A stretch of DNA of 64,000 nucleotides from Nitratireductor sp. ZSWI3 (GTDB lineage Bacteria > Pseudomonadota > Alphaproteobacteria > Rhizobiales > Rhizobiaceae): positions 53,591 to 117,590 of the forward strand of contig NZ_JANKOF010000004.1 in NCBI RefSeq assembly GCF_024655565.1, written 5' to 3'. The translations under genes and the position numbers were made by a program. The notes beneath the pieces are model-generated. The model was not told the DNA's origin and did not search any database. It saw only the letters and a list, made by a program, of their open reading frames with translations. Shown here in pieces: positions 33,940 through 42,072 of the stretch; the first letter of the stretch is position 1, and each line of letters opens with the position of its first letter.

Positions 33940-34782
33940 TCACGCCTCGAGTGCGGGTGCGGCGGCGGCGCGCAAGGCGCGCACGCGTTCGATATCCACC
34001 GGGTTCCACCACACCCCGTCCTTCTTGAGCGAGGAGGCGACGATGACGCCGCTGGTGCGCTGCAGAATGTCGGCGACGTTGTAGCTGGTCACGCCCGAGC
34101 CCACCAGAACCGGCAGATGCGTTGCCGCGCCGATCTCCTCGATTTCTTCGAAGGTCGCCGCGTTGCCGGTGCGCTGCCCGGTGGCGATCACCGCATCCGC
34201 GTCGAAGAAGGCGAGATCGCGGGTCAATTCCTCGATCGACCGGTCGGCGACGATGGCATGGCTGCCATGCTTGACGTGGCTGTCGGCGAAGACCTTGATG
34301 TGCTCGGCCCGCAGCAGCGAGCGATAGCGCATGGCCTCGGCCGCCCGCCCCTCCATGAAGCCTTCGTTGGCGACATAGGCGTTGGCCCACTGGTTGACCC
34401 GGATGAACCGCGCACCGCCGGCCATGGCGATCGCGAAGGCCGGGACCGGCGCGTTGGCAAGGACGTTCACCCCGAGCGGCACGCCGAAGGCACGGTTGAT
34501 GCGGTCCGTCACCACCGACATGAAGGCCGCCGTCTCGTGGCCGATGTCATCGGGTTTCGAGAACGGGATGTCGCCGTGGTTCTCAATCATCAGGCCGTGC
34601 AGGCCACCCTCGACCAGCGCTTCCGCGTCGCGCATGCAGGCGTCATAGATGGCCTCCATGCCGCCGCCCCGATAGCGCGGCGCGCCGGGAAAGGCCGGAC
34701 AATGGATCATCCCGATCAGAACCTTGCCAGTGCCGAAGATGTCACTTATGGCGTTCGACGACGTGTTCGCTATCGCTGTCAT
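33940..34782 (-). CDS. BtpA/SgcQ family TIM-barrel protein
   Basis: This is a 280-residue protein with the BtpA family features: VLIGMIHCPAFPGAPRY at the N-terminus, a GLMIENHGDIPF segment, RVNQWANAYVANEG, and PVLVGSGVTSYNVADIL near the C-terminus. BtpA was first linked to photosystem I biogenesis, but proteobacterial homologues (SgcQ) lie in sugar-catabolic clusters and are probably aldolase- or nucleosidase-like enzymes. Here it is divergent from a PfkB sugar kinase and beside a ribose-type importer, which supports the catabolic reading. Confidence 0.85.
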   Translation of the reverse strand: MTAIANTSSNAISDIFGTGKVLIGMIHCPAFPGAPRYRGGGMEAIYDACMRDAEALVEGGLHGLMIENHGDIPFSKPDDIGHETAAFMSVVTDRINRAFGVPLGVNVLANAPVPAFAIAMAGGARFIRVNQWANAYVANEGFMEGRAAEAMRYRSLLRAEHIKVFADSHVKHGSHAIVADRSIEELTRDLAFFDADAVIATGQRTGNAATFEEIEEIGAATHLPVLVGSGVTSYNVADILQRTSGVIVASSLKKDGVWWNPVDIERVRALRAAAAPALEA

Positions 34783-34808
34783 TGTTTCACCTCTACTGAA
34801 AGCAGGTT

Positions 34809-35708
34809 ATGCAGGCATTCGTGATTGGCAATGTCACCGTCGATGAAACGATCGCCATCGACGACTGGCCCCAGCCGGGCGCCTCCATCCTCGGCGCACA
34901 GACGGCGCGGGGTCTCGGCGGCAAGGGGTGCAACCAGGCGGTCGTCATGGCCCGCTGCGGCCTGCCGACGAGCCTTGTGGCGGCGACTGGCGATGATTTT
35001 CGCGCCGCCACCATCCGCGAGCAGTTGAGCGGCGAGCCGGCGGCCTGCCGGCTCATCCTCCTGGAAGGCCGTGCCAGCGATTTCTCGATGATCCTCACCA
35101 CGCCCGACGGCGAGAACGCGATCGTCACGACCACGGACTGCGCCAGCCACCTGGCAGCCGCCGAGGCGTGCGCCGCGCTCGCCGATGCGACCGCCAGCGA
35201 CCTTGCCGTCCTGCAGGGCAATCTCAGCGACGAGACCACCGCGACGACATTGAAGGCGGCGCGCGACAAGGGCCTGTTGACGGCCTTCAACCCGTCGCCG
35301 CTGAGGCCCTATTTCGGGCAATTGTGGCCGCTGATCGACATCGCCTTCGTCAACCAGGGCGAAGCGCGCGCGCTCACCGGCGTCGACGGTGCCGAGGCGG
35401 CGCGAAGTCTGCTCGCCGAGGGCGTGCGCCAGGTCGTCGTGACGCTCGGCGGCAATGGCGCCCTGCTGGTCGATGCGGACGGGGCGGTCCATGTGCCCGG
35501 CGAAGCCTGCGACGTGGTCGATACGACGGGGGCCGGCGACACCTTCATGGCCGTCGCGCTCGCCTCCGCCGCCTTGCGCGGCACGGCGCTCGACCGGCGC
35601 GCCATCGGCGATGCCGTCAAGGCCGCGGCGATCACCGTCGGCCGCCACGGAACCCATGCCGCATTCCCCTCCAGAAGCGAACTCAAGGCGATCCTCGCCG
35701 CCGGCTGA
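34809..35708 (+). CDS. PfkB/ribokinase-family carbohydrate kinase
   Basis: This 299-residue kinase has the PfkB signature 1 region GLGGKGCNQAVVMARCG, a substrate-site FNPSPLRP, an NxxE-type motif (VNQGEARALTG) and signature 2 DTTGAGDTFMAVAL, whose aspartate is the catalytic base. It most resembles ribokinases. It would phosphorylate the sugar or nucleoside brought in by the neighbouring ABC importer. It is transcribed opposite to the rest of the cluster from a 26-base gap shared with the BtpA gene. Confidence 0.9.
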   Translation: MQAFVIGNVTVDETIAIDDWPQPGASILGAQTARGLGGKGCNQAVVMARCGLPTSLVAATGDDFRAATIREQLSGEPAACRLILLEGRASDFSMILTTPDGENAIVTTTDCASHLAAAEACAALADATASDLAVLQGNLSDETTATTLKAARDKGLLTAFNPSPLRPYFGQLWPLIDIAFVNQGEARALTGVDGAEAARSLLAEGVRQVVVTLGGNGALLVDADGAVHVPGEACDVVDTTGAGDTFMAVALASAALRGTALDRRAIGDAVKAAAITVGRHGTHAAFPSRSELKAILAAG

Positions 35709-35728
35709 AACGGTCTTCCGGGTCCGCG

Positions 35729-36505
35729 TCACCGCGCCGCCGGGGCCGTCAGCCAGCCCAGGATGTTCTTCCACAGGATGCCGTATCCCTTCCATTCGCA
35801 GAAGGCCGGGGACAGCCAGTGCGGGCCGATGTCGGAGGTCCACACCGCCGTGCGGCCCTTGCCGTAGCGCCCCGTCACGAGCAGCGGATGGCCGCCCTGG
35901 TCGTCCGGCAGGCGCGCGACGAGTTCGACATCGTCCCGGTCCCGCAGCTCGACCTCGTTGACGCCGAGCAGCACCGGCCACTCGCCCTCCAGGCCAGCGA
36001 CGGCCGGATGGTTCGCCAGGACGATGTCGGGCACCGTCCCCTCGGGGATTTCGACGCGGTCGTCATAGGGCAGGCAGGTGACCGGCAGCACCTCTTCCAC
36101 CGGCGTGCGCCGCCAGCGCGCCTTGCCGTCGATGCCCTGGAAGGAGAAATAGCCGCCGACCATCAGAAGATGACCGCCCTGCTCGACCCAGTTGCGAATG
36201 AGCTTGAGCCGGTTGGGCACGGTCTTCGACTGCAGCCAAACGGCCGGCGGCAGGAGCAGCGAGTTGGCGCCGATGTCCGACAGGATGACGACGTCGTAGG
36301 CGTCGAGCCCCTCCATCTCGAACGGAAACTTCTCGACAGCCTCATGCGCCGGCATGTAGGTCAGCTCGTATTCGCTGTCCTTCAGCGCCTTCACCAGGGG
36401 CTCGGCGCCCAGATGGAAGGTGACGCTGCCGAATTGGTCGAACCCCTTGAAATGGGTCGCGGCACTGAACCAGCTTTCGCCCACCAGAAGCACTTTTTTC
36501 GTCAT
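35729..36505 (-). CDS. class I glutamine amidotransferase-like (ThuA/DUF1355-type) protein
   Basis: This 258-residue Rossmann-like protein starts MTKKVLLVGESWFSAATHFKG and has DVVILSDIGANSLLLPP, HLLMVGGYFSFQG and TAVWTSDIGPHWLSPAF segments. It belongs to the glutamine-amidotransferase superfamily by fold but lacks an obvious nucleophile Cys in the elbow (GGYFSF). It is therefore probably not a true amidotransferase. Such proteins recur in alphaproteobacterial sugar clusters with ABC importers. The ATG at 36505 follows AAAGAGAAA. The reaction is unknown. Confidence 0.75.
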   Translation of the reverse strand: MTKKVLLVGESWFSAATHFKGFDQFGSVTFHLGAEPLVKALKDSEYELTYMPAHEAVEKFPFEMEGLDAYDVVILSDIGANSLLLPPAVWLQSKTVPNRLKLIRNWVEQGGHLLMVGGYFSFQGIDGKARWRRTPVEEVLPVTCLPYDDRVEIPEGTVPDIVLANHPAVAGLEGEWPVLLGVNEVELRDRDDVELVARLPDDQGGHPLLVTGRYGKGRTAVWTSDIGPHWLSPAFCEWKGYGILWKNILGWLTAPAAR

Positions 36506-36539
36506 TGCATTTCTCTTTTTTCTCGGGAATTGGCCGGCC

Positions 36540-37604
36540 TCAGCCGGCATGAAAGACACTCAGCGGATTGCCGCGCATCAGCGTGTCGAGCGCCGCCCTC
36601 TCGACGCCGTGGCGTTCGAGGCGCGGCAGGAAATGACGCAGCACGAAGGCATATCCGTTGCCGCCATAGCGTGTGAGCATCATCTTCAGGAACACGTCAT
36701 GCGACAGCAGGACGCGGCCGAGATGGCCGGCTTCTATCAGCCGGGCGATGGCGCGTGCCACCTCCTCGTCGCTCGGGCACTGCACCTGCTGATCAGCGTA
36801 GAAATAGTCCATGCCGATCATATCGAACTCGATGAAGGCGCCGCGCTCGGCCAGTTCGCTCTGATAGGCGAAATCGTCATGCGAGGGGTTCATGTGGCAG
36901 AGCACGGTGTGGCGCAGGTCCGCCCCCTCCTCCGCCGCGATGTCGAGCACCCGGTGCCCGAGCCGGAACCAGCCCGGCAGATGCACCATCAGCGGCAGGC
37001 CGGTGCGCGCCTGCGCGCGGGCGGCACCGCGCAGCGACTTCTCCTCGTCATGGGTAAAGTCCGAGGAGACGCCGATCTCGCCGATGAGCCCGATCTTCAC
37101 GCCCGTGCCGTCGACGCCCTCCAGCGCCTCGTGGACGATCTGGTCGGCGATCCCGTCCGCCGACAGCTCCGCCACCTCGGGGGGGTGGGAGGATTGCAGG
37201 TAGTAACCGGCACCCATGACGATCTGCAGGCCGGTCGCCGCACCGATCCGCTGCAGGGCGAGCGGGTCGCGTCCGATGCCCCGGCAGGTGGGGTCGACCA
37301 CCGTGCTGCCGCCGGCGGTGGCGAACCGGGCCAGTTCCTCAATGGCCAGGGCCTCGTCGTCCAGTGCGATGTTGTGCTTGTTGACGAAGGGATCCTGACG
37401 CAGTTCCGAGAGGATCTCGATGCTCACCGGCTGCTCGGCCAGATAGCGCCTTTCCGGCTCCTTCGGCTCGTTCCACCAGCAGCGGCAATCGTTCAGTATG
37501 TGCTCGTGCATCAGCGTGACGCCGAGCCTTTCGGCCGGGATCGCCCCGCCGACGGTCATCACCAGGCCGGAGCCGACATGCGCCTTCGAACGTTCGTCGC
37601 CCAT
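36540..37604 (-). CDS. phosphotriesterase-family metal-dependent hydrolase
   Basis: This 354-residue amidohydrolase-superfamily protein has the metal site HEH (His33, His35), a Glu in place of the usual carboxylated Lys (GLIGEIG), His ligands in MVHLPG and LCHMNPS, and Asp in LLSHDVF. Family members related to the PHP type often hydrolyse sugar lactones or phosphodiesters rather than organophosphates. It lies in an operon with a ribose-type ABC importer (3 bases from the permease stop) and a ThuA-like protein. A sugar-lactone or related ester is therefore a reasonable but unproven substrate. Confidence 0.87.
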   Translation of the reverse strand: MGDERSKAHVGSGLVMTVGGAIPAERLGVTLMHEHILNDCRCWWNEPKEPERRYLAEQPVSIEILSELRQDPFVNKHNIALDDEALAIEELARFATAGGSTVVDPTCRGIGRDPLALQRIGAATGLQIVMGAGYYLQSSHPPEVAELSADGIADQIVHEALEGVDGTGVKIGLIGEIGVSSDFTHDEEKSLRGAARAQARTGLPLMVHLPGWFRLGHRVLDIAAEEGADLRHTVLCHMNPSHDDFAYQSELAERGAFIEFDMIGMDYFYADQQVQCPSDEEVARAIARLIEAGHLGRVLLSHDVFLKMMLTRYGGNGYAFVLRHFLPRLERHGVERAALDTLMRGNPLSVFHAG

Positions 37605-37607
37605 GAC

Positions 37608-38612
37608 CTATTTCCTCCCTGCGAAGCCGAAGCGGAAATTGGCGGTGAAGATGCGCGTGTTCAGCCAGATGGCGATCAGGATAATGGCGCCCGTCACGAT
37701 CTGCGTGAAGAACGGCGAGATGTGCATCAGGATCAGCCCGTTGCCGATGACGGCTATCGTCAGCGTGCCGAGGATCGTGCCGACGATGGTGCCGCGTCCG
37801 CCCATCAGGGAGGTGCCACCGAGCACCACGGCGGCGATCACCTGCAATTCAAAACCGACGGCAGCGTTGGAAGAGCCCGAGCCCAGACGCGCGGCGACCA
37901 GCAGGCCGGCCAGCGCCGAGGCGACGCCGGCCACCACGTATACGGAGGCGATCGTCCAGCGCGCCGGCATGCCGACGCGGCGGGCGGCTTCCATGTTCGA
38001 TCCCACGGCAATCACCTGACGGCCGTAGCGGGTGGCGGTGATGACCACGTATCCGAGGGCCGCGACGGCGATCGCGATCAGCGCCGGCACGGGAATGCCA
38101 AGGAGTTCGCCGCGCCCGAGGGCGAAGAAGCCCGGCACGCCCTTGATGGGGATCGAATAGCCCTGCGTGAGATAGAGCGCTATGCCGCGCAGCATGGAAA
38201 GCCCGGCCAGTGTGACGATGAAGGCGGGAATGCCCTGATAGGCGACGAACCAGCCCTGTGCGAGGCCGATCAGCGCGCCGAAGCACAGCATCGCCACGAC
38301 GACCAGCGGCCACGGCAGGCCGGCCGCAAGCGCGATCGCCGCCACGGCGTTGACGAGCGCCACCTGGGAGCCCACAGAGAGATCGATACCGCCGGTGATG
38401 ATGACGAAGGTCATGGCAACGGCGACGATCAGGATCGGCGCCGCCTGCCGGATGACGTTCAGAAGGTTGCCGACGGTCAGGAAGGTGTCTGTCGTCGCCG
38501 CAAAGAACAGCACACAGACCAGGAAGAAAAAGGCAATCGAGAGCACCTGGGCCTGCTCCGACAGGAAGTCGGCCCATGGGGAGCCCTGGCTTCGTTCGGT
38601 ATAGGCGGTCAT
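37608..38612 (-). CDS. ribose-type ABC transporter permease
   Basis: This 334-residue inner-membrane protein has about 8-10 hydrophobic segments and the RbsC-family motif region GGIDLSVGSQVALVNA, with NMEAARRVGMPARWT as the cytoplasmic coupling loop. It forms the sugar channel of the importer with the ATPase encoded upstream (stop/start overlap ATGA) and the binding protein at 39427-40386. Confidence 0.92.
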   Translation of the reverse strand: MTAYTERSQGSPWADFLSEQAQVLSIAFFFLVCVLFFAATTDTFLTVGNLLNVIRQAAPILIVAVAMTFVIITGGIDLSVGSQVALVNAVAAIALAAGLPWPLVVVAMLCFGALIGLAQGWFVAYQGIPAFIVTLAGLSMLRGIALYLTQGYSIPIKGVPGFFALGRGELLGIPVPALIAIAVAALGYVVITATRYGRQVIAVGSNMEAARRVGMPARWTIASVYVVAGVASALAGLLVAARLGSGSSNAAVGFELQVIAAVVLGGTSLMGGRGTIVGTILGTLTIAVIGNGLILMHISPFFTQIVTGAIILIAIWLNTRIFTANFRFGFAGRK

Positions 38613-39430
38613 CTTTCGTCCTTTTCGCCGACGATGAGTTTGACGAGATCTTCGAGGTCCGTTTCGGCGATCGAGCGCTCGGCGACCTTGGTGCCCTCGT
38701 ACATGACGGCGATGCGGTCGCAGACGCGAAACAGGTCCTGGAGACGGTGCGTGATGAGGATGACGGAAACGCCGCTGGCCTTGACGCGGTTGATCAGCGA
38801 CAGCACCGCCTCGACCTCGGCCACGGCGAGCGCCGAGGTGGGCTCGTCCATGATCAGCACCTTGGGATCGAACGAGGCTGCGCGGGCGATGGCTATCGCC
38901 TGCCGTTGGCCACCCGAGAGCTGCGCCACCTTGCCGGTCAGCCGCGGGATGCGGATCTCCAGCGCATCGAGCATCTTGCGGGCTTCCGCAAGCATCGCCT
39001 TGCGATCGAGGAACAGCCCCTTCGTCATCTCGCGGCCGAGAAACAGGTTGCCGGCCACGTCTATATGATCACACAGGCTGAGGTCCTGGAACACCATCTC
39101 GATGTTGCGTCCGCGCGCCTCGGCCGGTCCGCTGAAGCACACCTCGACACCATCGAGCGCGATTGTTCCGTCGTCGGGGATGTAGGTCCCCGAGATGATC
39201 TTGGTGAGCGTCGATTTGCCCGCCGCATTGTCGCCGACAAGGCCGAGGCACTCGCCCGGATAGATGTCGAGGTCGACGCCGCGCAACGCCTGGAGCGACC
39301 CGAAATTCTTGCGGATGTTCCGGAGCGAGATGCGCGGGACGCGCGCCCCGCCCGCCGTGCCGCCTTCCCGGGTGGGGCTCGCCCACCCGGTCGCGGCGAC
39401 AGCGCTTTCCTGCTGTCTACCCGGCATCAC
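38609..39430 (-). CDS. ribose-type ABC transporter ATP-binding protein (single domain)
   Basis: This is a 273-residue ATPase. The Walker A motif is GDNAAGKST, with the Ala replacing the usual Gly as in many sugar importers. The signature is LSGGQRQ, Walker B is VLIMDEPTSAL and the switch His lies in LITHRL. It has one nucleotide-binding domain, not two as in RbsA, so it would act as a homodimer. The first 30 residues are a low-complexity extension, and a later start is possible. It overlaps the binding-protein gene by four bases. Confidence 0.92.
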   Translation of the reverse strand: MMPGRQQESAVAATGWASPTREGGTAGGARVPRISLRNIRKNFGSLQALRGVDLDIYPGECLGLVGDNAAGKSTLTKIISGTYIPDDGTIALDGVEVCFSGPAEARGRNIEMVFQDLSLCDHIDVAGNLFLGREMTKGLFLDRKAMLAEARKMLDALEIRIPRLTGKVAQLSGGQRQAIAIARAASFDPKVLIMDEPTSALAVAEVEAVLSLINRVKASGVSVILITHRLQDLFRVCDRIAVMYEGTKVAERSIAETDLEDLVKLIVGEKDER

Positions 39431-40386
39431 TGGAAGATCGCCCTGTAGGGTTCGACATTCTCCTTGGTGACGATGGTCACCGGCACGGAGATGGTCTTGT
39501 CCACCGAGCCGCCCTCGGCGAGCGTCTTGAGCGCATCGACCGCCGCCGCGCCCATCGCCGCCGGGTCCTGCTGGATCACCGCCGTGACGTAGCCCGCATC
39601 GATGCCGGCGATCGCCTGGGCCGTCAGATCCCAGCCGAAGATCTTCACGTCTTCCTGCTTGCCCTGGCTCTCGACGGCGGCGATGGCACCCATCAGGGCC
39701 GGCTCTCCGGTCGCGTAGATCGCATTCATGTCCGGATTGCCGGTGATCAGGTTTTCGGCCGCCGAAAGGGCGTTGTCCTGGATGTTCTGCCCGTCGACAA
39801 CGCCGGCCTTCTCGATGCCCTCGGCCGCGTCGACCACCTCCTCGAAACCCTTCTGGCGGACATTCTGGATGTAGGAGTTCAGCGCGCCGACGACGCCGTA
39901 TTTTGCCTTGCCGCCCATCTCTGCCTTCACATAATCGAGGAAGTGCGCGGCCATGTCCGCTCCGGCGGCTCCGTTGTCGACGCCGATCTGCGCCTTCTGC
40001 GGGCCGTCGTCCGGCAGGATGGCGTCGATCGCGACGATGGGAATGCCGGCTTCCGCGGCCTGGTTGACGGCCGGCATGATGCCGTTGACGTCGATGGCGA
40101 CCACGGCGAGCCCGTCCACGCCCTGCTGGATATAGGTTTCGATGGCGCTGTTCTGCGCCGCCGGGTCGTTGTTGGCGTTGAAGATGACCAGCTTGACGCC
40201 GGCCTCGTCGGCGGCCTTCTGCGCGCCTTCGTTCATCTGGTTGAAGAAAAGCGCCTGCTGGTTGATCTGCACCAGGGCGAAGGTCTTCGCCTCCTGCGCG
40301 CCGGCGACGCCCAAGCCGAGCGGCAGGGCCATGGCGACGCCGAGACCGAGCGTCAGGATGTTCCTGCGGGTGGATTTCATGCTCAT
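39427..40386 (-). CDS. sugar-binding protein of the ribose-type ABC importer
   Basis: This 319-residue periplasmic protein has an N-terminal export signal containing twin arginines (STRRNILTLGLG..., cleavage near VAGAQA). It belongs to the type 1 periplasmic binding-protein fold (RbsB-like): VKLVIFNANNDPAAQ, QGVDGLAVVAIDVNG and IVAIDAILP segments. The start at 40386 has GAGGAG upstream. It is the first structural gene after the LacI repressor on the same strand. The ligand is not predictable. Confidence 0.9.
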   Translation of the reverse strand: MSMKSTRRNILTLGLGVAMALPLGLGVAGAQEAKTFALVQINQQALFFNQMNEGAQKAADEAGVKLVIFNANNDPAAQNSAIETYIQQGVDGLAVVAIDVNGIMPAVNQAAEAGIPIVAIDAILPDDGPQKAQIGVDNGAAGADMAAHFLDYVKAEMGGKAKYGVVGALNSYIQNVRQKGFEEVVDAAEGIEKAGVVDGQNIQDNALSAAENLITGNPDMNAIYATGEPALMGAIAAVESQGKQEDVKIFGWDLTAQAIAGIDAGYVTAVIQQDPAAMGAAAVDALKTLAEGGSVDKTISVPVTIVTKENVEPYRAIFQ

Positions 40387-40417
40387 CGTGTTCTCCTCTT
40401 TGGCGTTCCGCTGCTGT

Positions 40418-41440
40418 TCATGGCTTCGTGCACGGGGCAACGGAGTCCCGCACGACGATTTCGACCGGAAGCAATTCTTCCGACGGCACACTGCCGCGTG
40501 CCTTCCAGTCGGTTTCGGTGAGCAGCGACAGGGCGCGCCGTCCGATGGACCGGACGGGCTGCCGTATCGCCGTCAAGGGTGGAGCAAAAAGGTGAAGCGG
40601 GCCGACATCGTCGAAGCCGATGATCGACACGTCCTGCGGGATCGACACGCCCTCGGCGCGCAGCACCTCGATCAGGCCAATGGCGATCTCGTCCGAACTG
40701 GCGAAGATAGCCGTCGGCTTGGCGCCCTCGGAAAGATAACGCTGCGCGGCCTGGCGACCGAACTCCTCCGTATAATCGCCGGCATACCGGGCGGGGACGA
40801 CTTCCGTGCCGAAATGCTCGCTGAGCGCCGCAGCAAGGCCGTGGTAGCGCCGGCGCGCGCTGATCATCTCCTCCGGTCCGCCGACGAACAGGACGTTGCG
40901 GTGACCGTTCTCGGCGAGCAGCCTGCCGGCCAGGAAGCCGCCCTGCTCGTTGTCGCAGAAAAGCTTCGGCGCCCGAGCGTCCGGCACATCCTCATCGACC
41001 ACCACGACATTGCCCGTGCGGTTGATGAGTTCGGCCAACCGGCCGTCGTCCGGGTGGTTGGTCACGAAGATCAGCCCGTCGACATGGTTGCGCTCGATCA
41101 GTTCGAGATAGGCCACCTCGCGTCCCGGACGGTTCAGCGTCGCATAGAGCGCCAGGGCGAGTTGCCGCTCGTCGGCCGCCTGCTCGACCGCCGCCACCAG
41201 CATGGCGAAGAAGGGGTTGGCGATATCAGGCACGACGAGGCCGATCGTGTCCGACCGGCCGCGGCTCAGGCGCCTGGCATGCGGGTTCGGCTGATAGTTC
41301 AATTCGCGAATGGCGCGCTCGATGCGCTGCCGCGTGAGGGCCGGCAGCTCGAGCGAGCCGTTGAGCATCCGCGAGACCGTGGTCACCGACACGTCCGCCC
41401 GGCGGGCCACATCCTTCAAGCTCGGCTTCTTGTGCTGCAT
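40418..41440 (-). CDS. LacI-family repressor of the sugar cluster
   Basis: This 340-residue regulator has a DNA-binding helix-turn-helix LKDVARRADVSVTTVSRML at the N-terminus, the hinge region GRSDTIGLVVPDIANPFF, and a ribose-binding-protein-like core. I chose the ATG at 41440 (MQHKKPSLKDVA) over the much longer open frame, because a tandem LacI-type operator lies just upstream. It precedes the ABC importer genes on the same strand and probably represses itself and the whole operon until the imported sugar or its product binds. Confidence 0.92.
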   Translation of the reverse strand: MQHKKPSLKDVARRADVSVTTVSRMLNGSLELPALTRQRIERAIRELNYQPNPHARRLSRGRSDTIGLVVPDIANPFFAMLVAAVEQAADERQLALALYATLNRPGREVAYLELIERNHVDGLIFVTNHPDDGRLAELINRTGNVVVVDEDVPDARAPKLFCDNEQGGFLAGRLLAENGHRNVLFVGGPEEMISARRRYHGLAAALSEHFGTEVVPARYAGDYTEEFGRQAAQRYLSEGAKPTAIFASSDEIAIGLIEVLRAEGVSIPQDVSIIGFDDVGPLHLFAPPLTAIRQPVRSIGRRALSLLTETDWKARGSVPSEELLPVEIVVRDSVAPCTKP

Positions 41441-41459
41441 CGTCGTGTGGCTCGCCTTG

Positions 41460-41484
41460 TAAAGCGGTTTAGTAAAACGCTTTA
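41460..41484. promoter_or_regulatory. tandem LacI-type operators
   Basis: Two adjacent 12-bp near-palindromes, TAAAGCGGTTTA (41460-41471) and TAAAACGCTTTA (41473-41484), both have the central CG typical of LacI-family sites. Together they form a larger dyad TTGTAAAGCG-N11-CGCTTTACAA (41457-41487). They sit 20 bases upstream of the lacI start. Confidence 0.75.
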
Positions 41485-41490
41485 CAATTA

Positions 41491-41714
41491 AGTTGCGATC
41501 GCCTCCCGGAGTCAAGAGCCAATGCTTTGGCCGATATTTTCGGGGCGGCCGCACAGGGTTCCGCGGGACCGGGAAGCTCTTTTCGACAGCGCGCGCCGAG
41601 CCCCGGCGCCGGTCGCCGACACGCCGGCGGCGGCGGGTTTGCAGCGGGCCCGGCCGAGACCGGACGGCTGCCCGAAAATGCACAAATTCGGGTGATGTAA
41701 AGCGCGGCGGCCTG
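41491..41714. other. non-coding stretch upstream of lacI
   Basis: No gene is recognised here. It contains GC-rich sequence between the LacI operators and the 125-bp repeat copy B. Confidence 0.4.
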
Positions 41715-41839
41715 CGCTGGTGGTCTGACCGAAACAGATGGTGCCCATCTGTTTCGACAAGTCAGCCCACAAGCTATTGATCTGGTGGGGCGATTTTTCC
41801 CAACAGATGGGTACCATCTGTTGGGATCGCACCACTAGC
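41715..41839 (-). repeat. 125-bp doubly palindromic element, copy B
   Basis: This is the inverted copy of 12437-12561 with only two differences, one in the loop of a hairpin (GGTGCCC versus GGTACCC as read here) and one in the terminal repeat. Here the terminal inverted repeat extends to CCTGCGCTGGTGGT / ACCACTAGCGCAGG. It separates the sugar cluster from the polysaccharide locus. Confidence 0.9.
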
Positions 41840-42072
41840 GCAGGCACGGCCCGGATTTCTGACGGATCACCCACGTCGATGAGCGATCAAGACAGCTCGA
41901 AGCGTTCACCGCCGGAGCATAAAGAGGGGATGCCGGGGATGCCCTTCCCGCCGGGATCGCGCGCGTCCGGACGGCGCGGCCCGTTGTGGAGAACTTCCCG
42001 GCCGCGTCAATTTCACGTTGTTTGCATTCGTTTCGGCTTATGCTAACAGCCACCGATCTTGAAGGCTGGTGA
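41840..42072. other. upstream region of the polysaccharide exporter
   Basis: No gene is seen. The stretch just before the exporter start is AT-richer (TTTCACGTTGTTTGCATTCG, TATGCTAACA) and probably holds its promoter. Confidence 0.4.

Noticed and set aside
36420..39068. Very long (882-residue) plus-strand open frame
   Set aside because: It lies antisense to the PTE, permease and ATPase genes, has His/Asp/Arg-rich composition typical of GC-rich shadow frames, and shows no domain.
12437..41839. CRISPR array or phage attachment sites
   Set aside because: The repeats are isolated, inverted and palindromic without regular spacers; no cas or integrase gene is present. The tRNA-Gln gene also shows no duplicated 3' end nearby.
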